A stretch of 64,000 nt of DNA from Lunularia cruciata (lineage: Eukaryota; Streptophyta; Marchantiopsida; Lunulariales; Lunulariaceae). The position numbers and the translations under genes are program-made. This document shows positions 22,246 through 33,647 of this stretch, in pieces. The notes beneath the pieces were generated by a model. The model searched no databases and was not told the origin of the DNA. It saw only the letters and a list, made by a program, of their open reading frames with translations. The stretch is from contig OX419756.1 in the NCBI GenBank assembly GCA_948567375.1, positions 71,438,333-71,502,332 on the forward strand, read 5' to 3'. How positions within the stretch are numbered: the first letter of the stretch is position 1; each line of letters begins with the position of its first letter.

Positions 22246-22990
22246 CAGAGCCCTTATTCAAACCTTTTCTCAACGATGTATCTCAAAGGAGCCCAAGGGT
22301 TTATTTGGAATTGTGAGGTTGTAAATGGTGTGTTTGGTCTATATTCTACATCCGGTAATATATATATTCCACATTCCTAAACGAGTAATGGTGTTTAAAA
22401 CATATCAATGTAAACACATAATGGAGTTTAACAAAGATCATTAGTTGTAAACAAGAAGCAAGATGAGAACAATGGTGCAACATACATATCAAAAGTTATA
22501 AACAACATTTACAGTCTTATCAATAGTTGTAAATAGCAAGATGAGAAAAATGGTGTAAGCACAATAGATGTAGATAGCAAGATGAAAATTTTGGTGTAAA
22601 CATTAAGTTGAAAATATACATCTTATTTGGACCATCAAAGGAATAACTTATAAAAAAATTTGTTTTGAAACTTGGAGCAACAAAGGGTGTAGTTAAGTCT
22701 TTATCCAAACTTAGAATATTCATTAAGTCAAAATGCCAAAGTCAGAGTAGTGTTCAAGATAACTCCTATTGTGAGGTGGAAATACAAGGAAAAGGAGAGG
22801 TGTCAAAGAAGAAATGAGAGTGTGAGGACAAAATTCAAATTAGAACTTAGTTTGAAAAGTATAAAGATATGAAGTGAAAGTTATGAGAGTTTAGGATTCT
22901 TTGTGTTTTAGACTTAGCATTTACTCATGTGAGTTTGGATGTGAGAAGATTGGGGTTTTGAAGTTATAGAGAGATACAAAAAGGAGCATC
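22246..22990. other. intergenic, nothing recognised
   Basis: AT-rich; a short run of related phrases (AGATGAGAA..ATGGTG, GTTGTAAA) repeats around 22440-22600. No gene seen. Confidence 0.5.
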
Positions 22991-23592
22991 ATGTCTTAAC
23001 TATCATTATTCTTTTGCTAGTTGGGCTTCACTTCCTCATGTAGAGCTGCCCAAAGCGGCTCAAGATACACCATGCCCTATGTGTCACCAACTCTTTATCT
23101 TGCAAAAGTAAAGACCCACAAAGAGAAGATGTACAAGGACTATGATTGAACTACTTGCGATGCTCCCATGAGGCAACAACATTGTTGAAATTCAAGATTA
23201 TGCTTACTTTATTTATCTCTTTATTAACCATTCTAAGGATATTGATCAAGTTATGAGAGTGGTTTGCATCTCAAGCCATTGTATTTTGAGGTTGTTTAGG
23301 GCTATTTTTTCATGTCCATGCCAATTCCATAAGCTTCCCTATACATTCCATAATGAGGCTAGATAGGCTTTTTAATTACCATTTGATCAATTGAGATATC
23401 ATGCATTGGATGAGTTAGCATGGTTCTTATTCTTCTTGCTACCATGGAGGTGTTGTTATACTAAAGGGAGACATGTGGGGTGAAAAGAGGTGGTTGCTAG
23501 ACTTTGTAGATTCTGAGTAATCTACTTGGTCTACCTTATAGGGGGATTATGTTGCACATTGTATGAGACAAGTTCAACCACAAGATACTTTT
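22991..23592 (+). pseudogene. LINE-like ORF remnant, 5' part
   Basis: The + strand reads coding-like pieces such as ELPKAAQDTPCPMCHQL and, near 23450-23520, GRHVG.KEVVARLCRF, resembling the pre-RT part of LINE-like proteins from green plants and algae. It stops exactly where the family B LTR element begins (23593), and RT-like sequence of the same strand resumes after that element (29346 onward). The link is an inference. Confidence 0.35.
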
Positions 23593-23947
23593 TGTAAAAG
23601 ACCAAGCAGATAAATAGTAGAATGGAAGATCATAGTAGAAACTCTTGCTTGAGAGAACTCTAAATGCCTAGCTTGAGCTCAACTTTGATATTTATATGCA
23701 ACCTAAGTACAAGGCTCCCAAGAAGTTTCCAAGAGAAGGTTTATTTTAGAAGCCACCTTACTTGGAGTGCAAGCTAAGCAAGCCATCAACTTGGCATACA
23801 AGTAACTCAACCCTTGGAAAGTTCCTAGAAGCTTCTCACCAAGATTTTTCTTTGGTGATCCTAGAACATTCTTAGAGTTTCTTAGCTATATGTTGATTCT
23901 ATCTGCTATTATCTATATTAACTTCTATTAACTCCATATTTATTTCA
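23593..23947 (-). repeat. 3' LTR, family B
   Basis: It begins TGTAAAAGACCA and ends TATTTCA on the + strand. It aligns with 28378-29345 through ACTCTAAATGCCTAGC, AGAAGCCACCTTACTTGGAG, GCATACAAGT, TAGAACATTCTTAG and AACTCCATAT. Confidence 0.75.
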
Positions 23948-24190
23948 TATTTCTCCATCGGTAATTGGTGATGTCCTCATTGCCATAGAATCTTTGAGCT
24001 TTCATATAGCATTTTGTGCATTTTGGAGATGAGAAAGAGGCTCCTAAGTGGCATTGTGACAAGTGTACCTTTTCCAAAGGATATTATATTCAATGTGTCA
24101 TTGGCTGCCACATTGGATGACATTACGTGAAGGTATATGGTCAAATTTTCATTCTTCATGATAGTTAATATGGATCAAAGGAGGATGAGG

Positions 24191-24998
24191 TTAGAGATGA
24201 GTAGGGAAAGAAGATGGTAGAAAAGGAAGTTTAAATTTGGAAACATAGAATATATGATGGATTTGCATGTGATTAGGAAATGCAAGTTCATAAGAAGTAT
24301 GAGAAATAATCTGAAGAATACCAAAGGGAGCTATCCAATTGGGAGCAAGTTTACAAACTTGAGTGTTAAGAAGTAGAGGAAGGTTACTAAAGGAAAGCAT
24401 AACCTGATCACCAATTGGAAAAGTGGGATGAAGATGGCTATAAGCATATTTCTTTTGCAGATTTTGAGCAACAAGAAGACAAGACTTGACTTGGTGTAGG
24501 ACATAGATAGCCTAGACAAGAAGGTGGAAGTATAAGGGACATGAAATTCTAGTGTAGCAAGAAGAGAATTTGTAACAAGTGGACCTTACAAATAATTAAA
24601 GAAGAAGAGAGAGAAGCATGTACTTTCCTGATTGGAATTATAGTAGGTATATTTTGTATTCACAAGATAAGTATACCAATCTGTGTGATTAACATTGATA
24701 AAAGCACATAACATATCTTCCAAAGTGTGATTTGCTCATTCTATTTGCTCATCAATTTGAGGATGATAGGTTTTAGGCAAGGCACCTATTGGGCAAATGT
24801 AATTAGGAGTGGTTAGATTAGTCTATCTAGTTTTAAGTTGTTGGTCTTGTTGCATTGGTAGCTCTTACAAGATTGAATAAAATCTTGAACCTCTTGTGCC
24901 ATGTTTGGCCACCACCATTGACATTGTAGGTTAATCAAGGTATTTTCCACATCTATGTGACAAATGATTGGTAAGTGGTGAACCTCTTGAAGTTGCAC
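24191..24998 (-). pseudogene. integrase remnant (zinc domain and C-terminus)
   Basis: The - strand at 24813-24998 shows a Ty3/gypsy zinc-domain pattern (HHLPIICH ... WWWPNMAQEVQDFIQSCKSY), with the second Cys of the last pair read as Tyr. At 24191-24400 the C-terminal GPF-type segment is present (KLAPNWIAPFGILQ, SYELAFPNHMQIHHIFYVS). The core between is heavily damaged. Confidence 0.8.
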
Positions 24999-25229
24999 AA
25001 GTTATAGATCTCCAAGAGTTGGAACCTAGATTCAATTCTTGCAAAATAGAAGGGCATCTTTGAATGAAAATTTGTTGTACTTGTTGTTTTGCAAGGAAAT
25101 TTTGCACAAGATGAAAGAAAGGATCTTATTGTAAAACAATCTTGAACTTTGTTTTTACCTTGGTTTTCTTTCAACATTGTGATGATTGTTACTATTATGG
25201 GAGATTCAAGAAGAATCTTCAAGTCAAAT

Positions 25230-26480
25230 TTGCATCAAGTATGTCATGGAACCTTTTGAGTTTGTACTCAAGCTTGAAATCAAATAATTATAGTTTTTCC
25301 TCCCATTGATAATATCAACTCATCATGTGATCCAAATGTAAGATCTACAACAAAGGTTTATGATTTTATCTTTTTGCATTATCACTTGTTTCTCCTAAAG
25401 GTAATGGCTTCACACCTTTGTTACATATATCATTGCAAGTTGTTCTTGATCTTGAGAAAATTAGTTTTATTTTATTACATGTAGTTGTCAAGATGCAAAA
25501 GGAATGGGATGCACTCCATTTGGAAATTATTGTTTCATCACAACTCCAATTAAAAGTTAAAATCATCAAAATCAACCACACAAGGTAGTTGAAGATTATA
25601 TGGTTGAAGGATGTGGTATGAAGACACCATATCTTTAATTTTTTTGAATATTCTTCTTGTTTTGTGGTACGCTCAAACCTTGTTGTCTTCTTCAAGACAT
25701 CAATAGTAATGGATGAATCATCAATAAAAACTTCCAGATCCATTAAACTCATGAACTTTTGTGGTATCCTTAGGAGTAGGTAAATTGATAATGGCCTTGA
25801 TTTTCTCCTTCTATGGTATCCTTAGGAGTAGGTCAATTAATAAAGGCCTTGATTTTCTTTCCTTCCATCTTGATCTTCTCCCTTGAAACCTTATAACCCA
25901 AAAAGACTTTTTCAAAAACTTCCATTTGCCAAAAGACACTTGAACTTCTTGTAATAGAACTTCCATTTTTATAGTTGTCATAAGATTTATTGTATGTGAT
26001 TCTTATGTTCTATCTCTATGTTATTGTAAACTAAAATGTTATCTAAGAAAACTACCATTTATATTTATATTTATATTTATATTTAATAGCACATTTAAAA
26101 CTTGATGCATTTATTCCATGAAGACTATCAAAATATTAGTGAGCCCAAAAAGTAAAACTCTTAATTCAGAATGCACATACCTTGTACAAAATGTAATCTT
26201 TTGCATGTCTTCTCCATCAATTGGAATTTTTTGTTAGCTACTTTGAAGATCCAACTCGGAGAAGTATTATGCTTTATTTAATTAATCCATCAAGTCATCA
26301 ATTCAAAGCAAGAGACATTATTTATTTATTAAGACCATGGTAGTCAATCCAAAGCAAGATCATCCATCCTTATTTGGTACAAGTAGCATTTGTGTTCCCT
26401 AAGGGGATGTACTATATCTTATAAAATCTTTCTCCAACAACTTAATTAGTGTTTTCTTAAGTTCTTCTAACTCCTTTAGT
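25230..26480 (-). pseudogene. RT/RNase H remnant of the family B element
   Basis: The - strand carries LVPNKDG (about 26365-26390), the expected start of RT, and near 25850-25925 a connection-like block (VFLGYKVSREKIKMEGKKIKA) that follows the catalytic region. A 55-bp tandem duplication (about 25757-25860) repeats part of this connection. Frames are broken throughout. Confidence 0.6.
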
Positions 26481-28360
26481 GAAAGCCAATAGATAGTTCT
26501 ACTTACTAGAGAACTACTTGGCAATAGCTCAAACTTGAAGAGCATACCTCAATCAAAGAATAACTCATTTGGAAGGTCATCCAAAAATATGTTTAAAAAC
26601 TCTTGAACTATTTGATCAACCATTGCTTTTGAGGGTTTTATCTTCATCAAATTCTTCTTGCATATTTGGCTTGATCAACACAACAAAAATAAAAATTTAT
26701 TCCTCCAAAGTTTTGTCTATAACCATTATATTGATAAACTTCTCATCTTGGTGTTGACTACTCTTAGGTGTATTCCTCAAAGTTACCACACAAATTAGTT
26801 GGTAATCCTTACCTTGGTATTGTGCTCAAATTTGTCATTTGGTCCAATTAAATTTAACACTATGACATTCAAGCTAAGGAAGACCTAGAATAAAATCATA
26901 ATATAGTGGAGCTACTACAAATCTCATAAATTATAATTACTACTTCTCAATCTTGAATGCAACAAGATGTGACATACAAAATGTAAAAATGTTTTTTACC
27001 ATTTTCCATCATCAATTTGCTACCTAATGCCAATTTCATAAGAATACATAATTACTTTTCTAATTTCATGGACATTTAATTCCCATAATCAAACAAAATT
27101 ATACAATCATGATTGTATATCATACATTCGAAATGAATCAAACTTGCATATATAAAGCTTTGAATCATGTTGGAACAAAGCAAGTTCCTAGTAAGTGGTT
27201 CAATATCTCCTATTAGGACTCTTTATTTCCTTGATACTCATGCTCCAAGAATTTCATTTGGGCAATGTGCCAAGTTCATCCATTCCTAGTTGTGCATTAG
27301 GTAATGAAATCTCCAATTTGGCAACAATATAAGCAACCACCATTTTTTCATAATCTTTTTTTGGTTATAGTGCTAAGAAGCCTTTGTTGGATGGCATCAA
27401 TCTCATTGGTGTTAGTTTCTCCACTTTTGTATGGTGTGTTTGCAAGTTCTATGAAGGTCTAGGTCAAGACCAAGTTGTGATAACTAAGGAATCAACTCAG
27501 CCAACTACATAATTTCTTCTAAATGTTTGGGCTTGTGCATGGTATTTCTAATTGGTGTGTGATTTCAAGCCTCTCACAAACCAATCTAGAGTTGTGCCTT
27601 TTCATATCTTTGGAATCTATATCATTATGTTTTGGAATTGAGTGATGTAACTCCTCAGAGGTACCAAATCTAACTCAATTCTACCAATCTATTTTGTGCA
27701 GCTTGTGTAACATTCATAAATTAGAATTTCCCAATTATTGCACTTCTAAATTCTTTCAATGTCAAGATTGGATCAACAATTTTTTTTGAACTTGCTCTAC
27801 TTGGAATTCACCATTGTAGTTCTTCCACTCATTCTAATTGGCTTGAATCCAAGCTGATCAATCTCATCTATCCAGAAGATTTGTATTTCCAAAGTATTGC
27901 TCACAATCAAATATAAAGCTCTCCACTACACCCAATAATTCTTGCTTTCAAATGGCTTAGGGTTCAAAAAGGGCATTCAATCTTTTTCTTCTTTGTCTTA
28001 CAAAATTTCTCTCTCTATTTGGTGTTATCATTGACACTCACGATCTCTCTTTTCCAACAATAGAGTAAGATGCTATATATATTGTTGCATAACAATGATA
28101 ACTTTGTGCATCACCACCATTGCTTTTACTACTCTACCAAATTATTTACTTGCAAAATATTTAGTTTAATACTTAAATGCAACATGTTTATTACTCTCTG
28201 TAAGTTAAAATCAAAAGGATCAGTGGTTCATCAAACAAGGTGATTGTATTCAAAAAATTTGACAAAAGTGTGAAATGATGCTTTGGTAGTACATGAATAC
28301 AAAATTCCAATGGTTTAGGTGAAAATAGACTTGGTGATCTATTTATTCGATCCATCATAT
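26481..28360 (-). other. 5' internal region of the family B element, decayed
   Basis: By position this should hold gag and protease. I see no motif good enough to name, and no long open frame. Confidence 0.35.
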
Positions 28361-28363
28361 TCT

Positions 28364-28377
28364 TTCTTTGATACTAA
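28364..28377 (-). promoter_or_regulatory. primer-binding-like site of the family B element
   Basis: Immediately inside the 5' LTR the - strand reads TTAGTATCAAAGAA, a decayed form of the TGGTATCAGAGC site complementary to initiator Met tRNA. Confidence 0.55.
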
Positions 28378-29345
28378 TGTAAAAGACCAATGAGAGAAAT
28401 ATGAGAATGGAAGGTCATATTGGCAACTCTTACTTGAAGAGTACTCCAAATGCCTAGCCTAAGCTAAGCTTTGATAGTCATACACAACTTGGGTACAAGG
28501 TGTAATATCATTAGCTAGACAAATTATCTAGAGGTGGAAATTGGTTTGATAATATCTTTAGGGATGTTATGTATGATGGTTGAAGTAAATCAGATAAATC
28601 TATCACTAAAAGAGTAAGTTCGCTAATAAGGTAGAGGTCAAAAACACCCTAAAAATTCAAAGCCAATTTTGGAGACCTAAATGGATAAATTGGACCTCAA
28701 AAAATAAAAGCATCATACTATCAAAGCATCAAGGAGGAACAAGGGTTATCTTCTTCTTCCTCCTTGTTTTTCTCATTGAGAAGTTTCCAATTGTACCTCA
28801 TCTATGCTATTCTGAGCTTCTTACAAGAAGATTCCCCAAATATTCTCTTTGGTCAAACTTGTTTGACCAACCAAATAGGACAAAGATCAACATGTCACTA
28901 ATCCATGCAGCAAATCTAAAGGTGGAGCTCATTAGTATATCACAAATCCATGTATTCAATCCAAGGGTGTAGCTTCCTTTGAGTGGATCTTCTTTGTTAT
29001 ACAATAAAAACAAGGTGTTCCTTTTGGAGCATCAGAGTATTGAGGAATGAAATCTTTTATTTCTCTTGTATTTCTTCTCTTTTGTTTCTCATGTCCTTGG
29101 AAAATTACAAAGCTACCAATAAGTTTCTAAGGAAGGTTCCTTTTAGAAGTCACCTTACTTAGAGTGCAAGCTAAGCTAACCAACAACTTGGCATACAAGT
29201 TACTAAACCCTTGGAAATGTACTAGAAGCTTCTTATCAAGAAGCTTCTTGGATGCTTCTAGAACATTCTTAGATTTACCTAGGTACATACTATTTCTACC
29301 ACCTTTTATTTATATTTAGCTTTTTTCTAACTCCATATTATTCCA
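28378..29345 (-). repeat. 5' LTR, family B, split by an inserted LTR
   Basis: The left part (28378-28500) and right part (29110-29345) together align with the uninterrupted copy at 23593-23947. The split falls at a point that reads GTACAAGGCTCCCAAG in the intact copy. Confidence 0.78.
28501..29109 (+). repeat. solo LTR, family A short form (609 bp)
   Basis: It begins TGTAATATCATTAGCTAGA and ends AAAATTACA. It closely parallels 19599-20205 (same length and order of blocks). It is inserted inside the family B 5' LTR. Flanks CAAGG and AAGCT give no exact target duplication. Confidence 0.85.
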
Positions 29346-29349
29346 TTGT

Positions 29350-32240
29350 AGATTCCTCTTGATTATGATGATGTAAGATATTTGGTCAAGCCAGATAGTA
29401 TAATAGAGCAGCACAAACCCTACCTCCTTTGTCTATAGCTCGTCACACCAATGATACTATGTCTTCCTTATATTTATTACATCCTTTTCCAAGAGAAAGA
29501 GTACTATTAAAGTTCCTAGGTTATAAGCCTAAAAACTTTTATGAAGCCTAAGGAGCTTTTATGTCTTGATAGATCACTTTTTTCATATGCATTATGCATT
29601 GCACCATGCCTCTCTATAGAAGGCTTATAAAAGGGTGGTTATGAGCATCCTAGAGACTATTTTTAGGAAGATAACTCCTTGGGTTGTTTTACCAAGCAAT
29701 TCCATGTGGTTGTAACAATAGCAAGAAGAAATATTCTTATGTTAGTTAATCAAGTGTTAGGTGCTAGTAGAGTTCTTATGATGAAGAAGGATACAAGGAA
29801 CATTAAATATATTGCTATTGGGGAGTCTTCTTATGTCTTATTAGCCATACTATTGTCCTTCAGTATTGTTCTCACCTCTATCTTAGTTCACATCAATTTG
29901 GAGTGGCTACATCTAGAAGTTGTGAGGCTATATCTTTAGGCATCAAAGCACTCCTAGATATAACCGGAGAGGGTTTTTCTACAAGTAGATATTGAGAGAT
30001 TTTATAACATCTCATGTGCATTTATATGTCTTTAGAAAGCTTAGGGAGGCTAGTGGATCCTTGTTGAGTCTTATTCTCCTTTGTGCAATCCCTTGATGGG
30101 TTTCTCTCTCTCTTCCCTTTATTACAAGCATAATTTCTCACTAGAGAGAGCCATTGTCTTGGAGTTGATAGATAATCAACTCCAATACACAATATTATTG
30201 ATACAAAATAGAGTGATATTTTATGAGGCTCTTTATTTACCATGGATCAATTTAGAGCTCTCTTATTTTGTACTCTAACCACTTCAAGTTGTATATTTTG
30301 CTCCTTAGCAAATAATCCATACATTGTGCTCCATAGATCAAAGTAGGTAGACCTTTGACCACTTGAATATCAAGTTTTATCTTGTAGGTTTGAGAGTCAA
30401 GATGTCAAAGTGTAGAGCATAGTCCCCTTAAAGTATCACTCATAACCTCTAGCTTCTAAAGGGATGTATCACATCTTTGAATGACCTTTGTATTCTTGGA
30501 GTGCTTGTAGTATGAAAGGATTTTTTCAAAAAATTCTTAGATGTTGTTGTTGTAGAGTAAATTCTTCATATAATGACCTTAATTTTTCAAGAGATTTGTG
30601 GGTGGTATGTGGTGTACTCTCCTCTATTTTTGCATATCAACCAACTTATCTAATTTCCAAGATTACTCATTCTTTGACCTTCTTTGACCTTATCACATCT
30701 AAGAGCTTTTGATAGGAGGATCATGGGAGTCTTTGGTGATATCATTGGACCAATGAGATTTAAGTGTGTGACAAGGATTTTTTATGTAGATAAATATCTT
30801 TATCAATTTTTTGTAGAGAGGTTTTCCTATTATATATGTGGGAGATGGCCCGTATAATTTTTTGGATAGTTGGACTCTCTTGATACTTCTAGTTTCCTCT
30901 CATTTTTTGATTGTTGATAGTTAAATTTGGTGACGTATGTGACCAAGTAATAGAAGAGATCCTTTTCTCTTATGTATATAAGAGATTTCCTATCCCCACA
31001 TTCACAAGATGGCCTTCTATTCTTTGCTTCTTACCTTTTGATTGGACAAGAGATTTTAGTTTTTCTTGATGGATTGACAATTTCAACATGCATTGTATTC
31101 TTTCTTTGTTGATTCATCCATTCCTTATTCTACTACTGCTCATATTTTCTCTTACTCTGGCAAAGTTGTAAGTTCTTGGATCCTAGCTAAACCATGCATT
31201 AAGGCATTCAAACTTGTACCAACTACTTTCTCAATGAGATTTTCCCTAGGTTTTGTTCACTCATTTGCATCTTCATCATTCACTTGTGAGTGTGGTTCTA
31301 CTCTAGATGCAATAGGGGTCTATATTACACCACTTTTTTTTCTTTGGAGGATAGAGTATAGCTAGTATGATCTAATCAAGGATATAGTGTTTTTCATAGC
31401 ATAAGATAGTGGATACCTTACTTGGAATAAGAGTTGGTATGCTTTGCAGACGACATGAGTAAGGGCAGACTTATATTTGGTCTGAAATCATTAGATGATA
31501 GTAACCAATGTTGTGATTACTGATCCTACATGTGATGCAATTTTGAAGGGGGTGATTACTCATCTCCTTGATTGGGCAGCAAGCGGAGGAATAGGAGCCA
31601 AGGTATCCAAGTATAAGTGTGTGCATTGAGGTTATATTTTTTTTCCTCTAGCCTTGGAGCTATATGGAACTATGGATACAAAAAAAGGTCTCCATGTATA
31701 AAGGTTTGCAGCTAGGTCATCTCTTTGTTCTTCTAGCCTTGGAGTTATATGGAGCTATGGACCTAGGTTTGAGATATTTACCGATGAATGCAAAGAGTTT
31801 ATGAATGCAAAGAGTTTATCATAATAGATGTCAAAGTGTATTATTCACGTTTTACTAATTTTGTAATTTACTTTAAATTACTTACTTTTGTAATAACGAT
31901 GTATGCATAATACATAATGCATACTTTAAATAAAGATGTATAAAATTTATTTTAAATAACGATAAGTATGCATTGCTCTACATAGAGCATTGGCTGATGC
32001 AATCCAGAGGAGAACCATCATATTAAATGATGCTTCTTCATATGCTCTAATAGTATATGTATCATCTGATTTGATTTTCTTTGGTGCATAAAGATTTTAT
32101 TTTTCTTTGTAGCAGAAGGGCAAATTTTTCATTCCAATACTATTGGGGCTTAGCCCATTACCTCTTATATTTTTTTACCTTGTCCGATGCGATGGGACGA
32201 AGATTCTTGTTATCCTCCGCTGTAGCCTTTTTCCAAGCAG
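29350..32240 (+). pseudogene. LINE-like (non-LTR) reverse transcriptase remnant
   Basis: The + strand pieces follow the order of a LINE-like protein: an RT lead block (LMMKKDTRN.KYIAIGESSY, near 29775-29835), GGCEAISLGI..LLDI (near 29925-29970), a Cys/His-type motif CECGSTLDAIGV (about 31282-31320), then DWAASGG.GAKVSKYK and PLALELYG (31570-31665), then LADAIQRRTIILNDAS (about 31985-32035), and a 3' tail with the palindrome GGGGCTTAGCCC (32147-32158). This is not Ty3/gypsy-type. Frames are broken throughout. Confidence 0.5.
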
Positions 32241-33647
32241 TGTTAAGTCCATCCCCTTACGAGAAAGGGATACTTTTACGCTGATGTGTACCTCCTTCAG
32301 GTGCTTTTAACTAATCCACCAACAGCAAGAGCTTTGATTTACCTTGATCATCTTGTGGGGTGATTATGATAAGAAATTGATGTGAGATATGTGTAGGTAG
32401 TCGGGGCCAAGTTGTGACGTCCCTAAGTGACTTAATTGACATACTGTTGAATGATGCTCGTTCATTGGTGCTCTCCGTGACTGAGCCTGACATTCTATCA
32501 ACTTACGGCGTCAAGTTTCGCTGTCGAACTTAATGTCTTCCAACTGTGAGAGTAAATATTATCTTTTTGTACTCAAGAAAGGGTGGAGAATCAGTCTGAT
32601 AGCTGTCACCATCGAGGAAGTTTCGACATCCCCAGTGCTGTTAAAAATAAGCAAGAATATCTGAACGTAGATTGGCTCCAATTTAAACGTACAGTCAACT
32701 CTAACTTCTGAACTCCAGAAAGGAGATCGTTGATCCATTAAGCTGTCGTAAATCCGAGACTCTTGTTCACTTGGGGGAATCTCCTGGAGGACGTTGATGC
32801 TTTGAAGCAGGATGTTGATTAATAGCAATAATTAGCACAATGATCACAGGAACATGATGGACGGCAAAGTATTCATAACTTAACACGAGATAGGAGTGGA
32901 CGATAGGGAACGCGATGAAATAACGAGCAATCGACCAGCAACTGGGTTGTATTTTAGTGATAATTGACTTCAATAACATAATCCGAATTTCTACTTCAAG
33001 TAGCAGTAAACAAGATCCTTATGACTTGTCACCAAAGTCCGCGCTCGCACACCTGTTCACTTTCCTTGTTCAACTGCTGAAGTGAACTGGATATACGGCC
33101 CATGAGCAGGGATGGTCGATAATCTATCATTCATCGCAAGTTCCTTGCTAAGAACGGCCAAACTACTAATGAGAACAATTTGCTCTACTTCAACCTTGAA
33201 TTTACGGTCACCAATCAATGTCCAAAAGCTGAGGACATCCAAGAGTAATGGCACAACTCCGCACACTACTGAAATGACCAGGTAAGAAAGGAAACAGTCG
33301 AGCAATTTACAACTAACGATGCTGATCCATTTGAACATGGCTATGAACACCTACATACCAATAAGCGTAATTACAGTTAACTAATGAGCTATCTACCAGC
33401 AACTGCAGGACTTGACAAAGGCCCTGCTTGCTCCACAAGCTCGTGGGAATGACGGAATAGTATGGATCATTAAACACCCACCTTCACTTGCCCACATATT
33501 TTCCCAAAACGAACTCTGCGCCATTGCCTCCTTTTTACAAGCTGGTTGATCCAAGAGCAAGTCTCAACCAGAACCATCACCAATCCATCTTACAGGGTTC
33601 CGGTCACCAGAATGAATTCCATTATATTCACACAGGCATATCTGTAT
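32241..33647 (-). other. unassigned region with membrane-like ORFs
   Basis: Base composition rises towards that of the host genes. The - strand ORF at 33057-33350 (97 codons) is strongly hydrophobic (DCFLSYLVISVVCGVVPLLL) followed by a charged stretch; 32767-32979 and 32559-32828 are shorter. They could be exons of a small membrane-protein gene, or chance ORFs in the 3' flank of the coiled-coil gene. No family recognised and no splice model tested. Confidence 0.25.

Larger units (their letters stand above)
23593..29345 (-). mobile_element. Ty3/gypsy element with family B LTRs, degenerate
   Basis: Two LTRs of about 355-360 bp (23593-23947 and 28378-29345 minus an insertion) flank - strand pol remnants in the order expected for a - strand element: RT on the right, integrase on the left. 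A primer-binding-like sequence follows the 5' LTR. The reading frames are extensively broken. Confidence 0.75.

Noticed and set aside
22002-22380. Two overlapping ORFs rich in Pro, Asn, Lys and Thr
   Set aside because: They are translations of the C/A-rich minisatellite, not genes.
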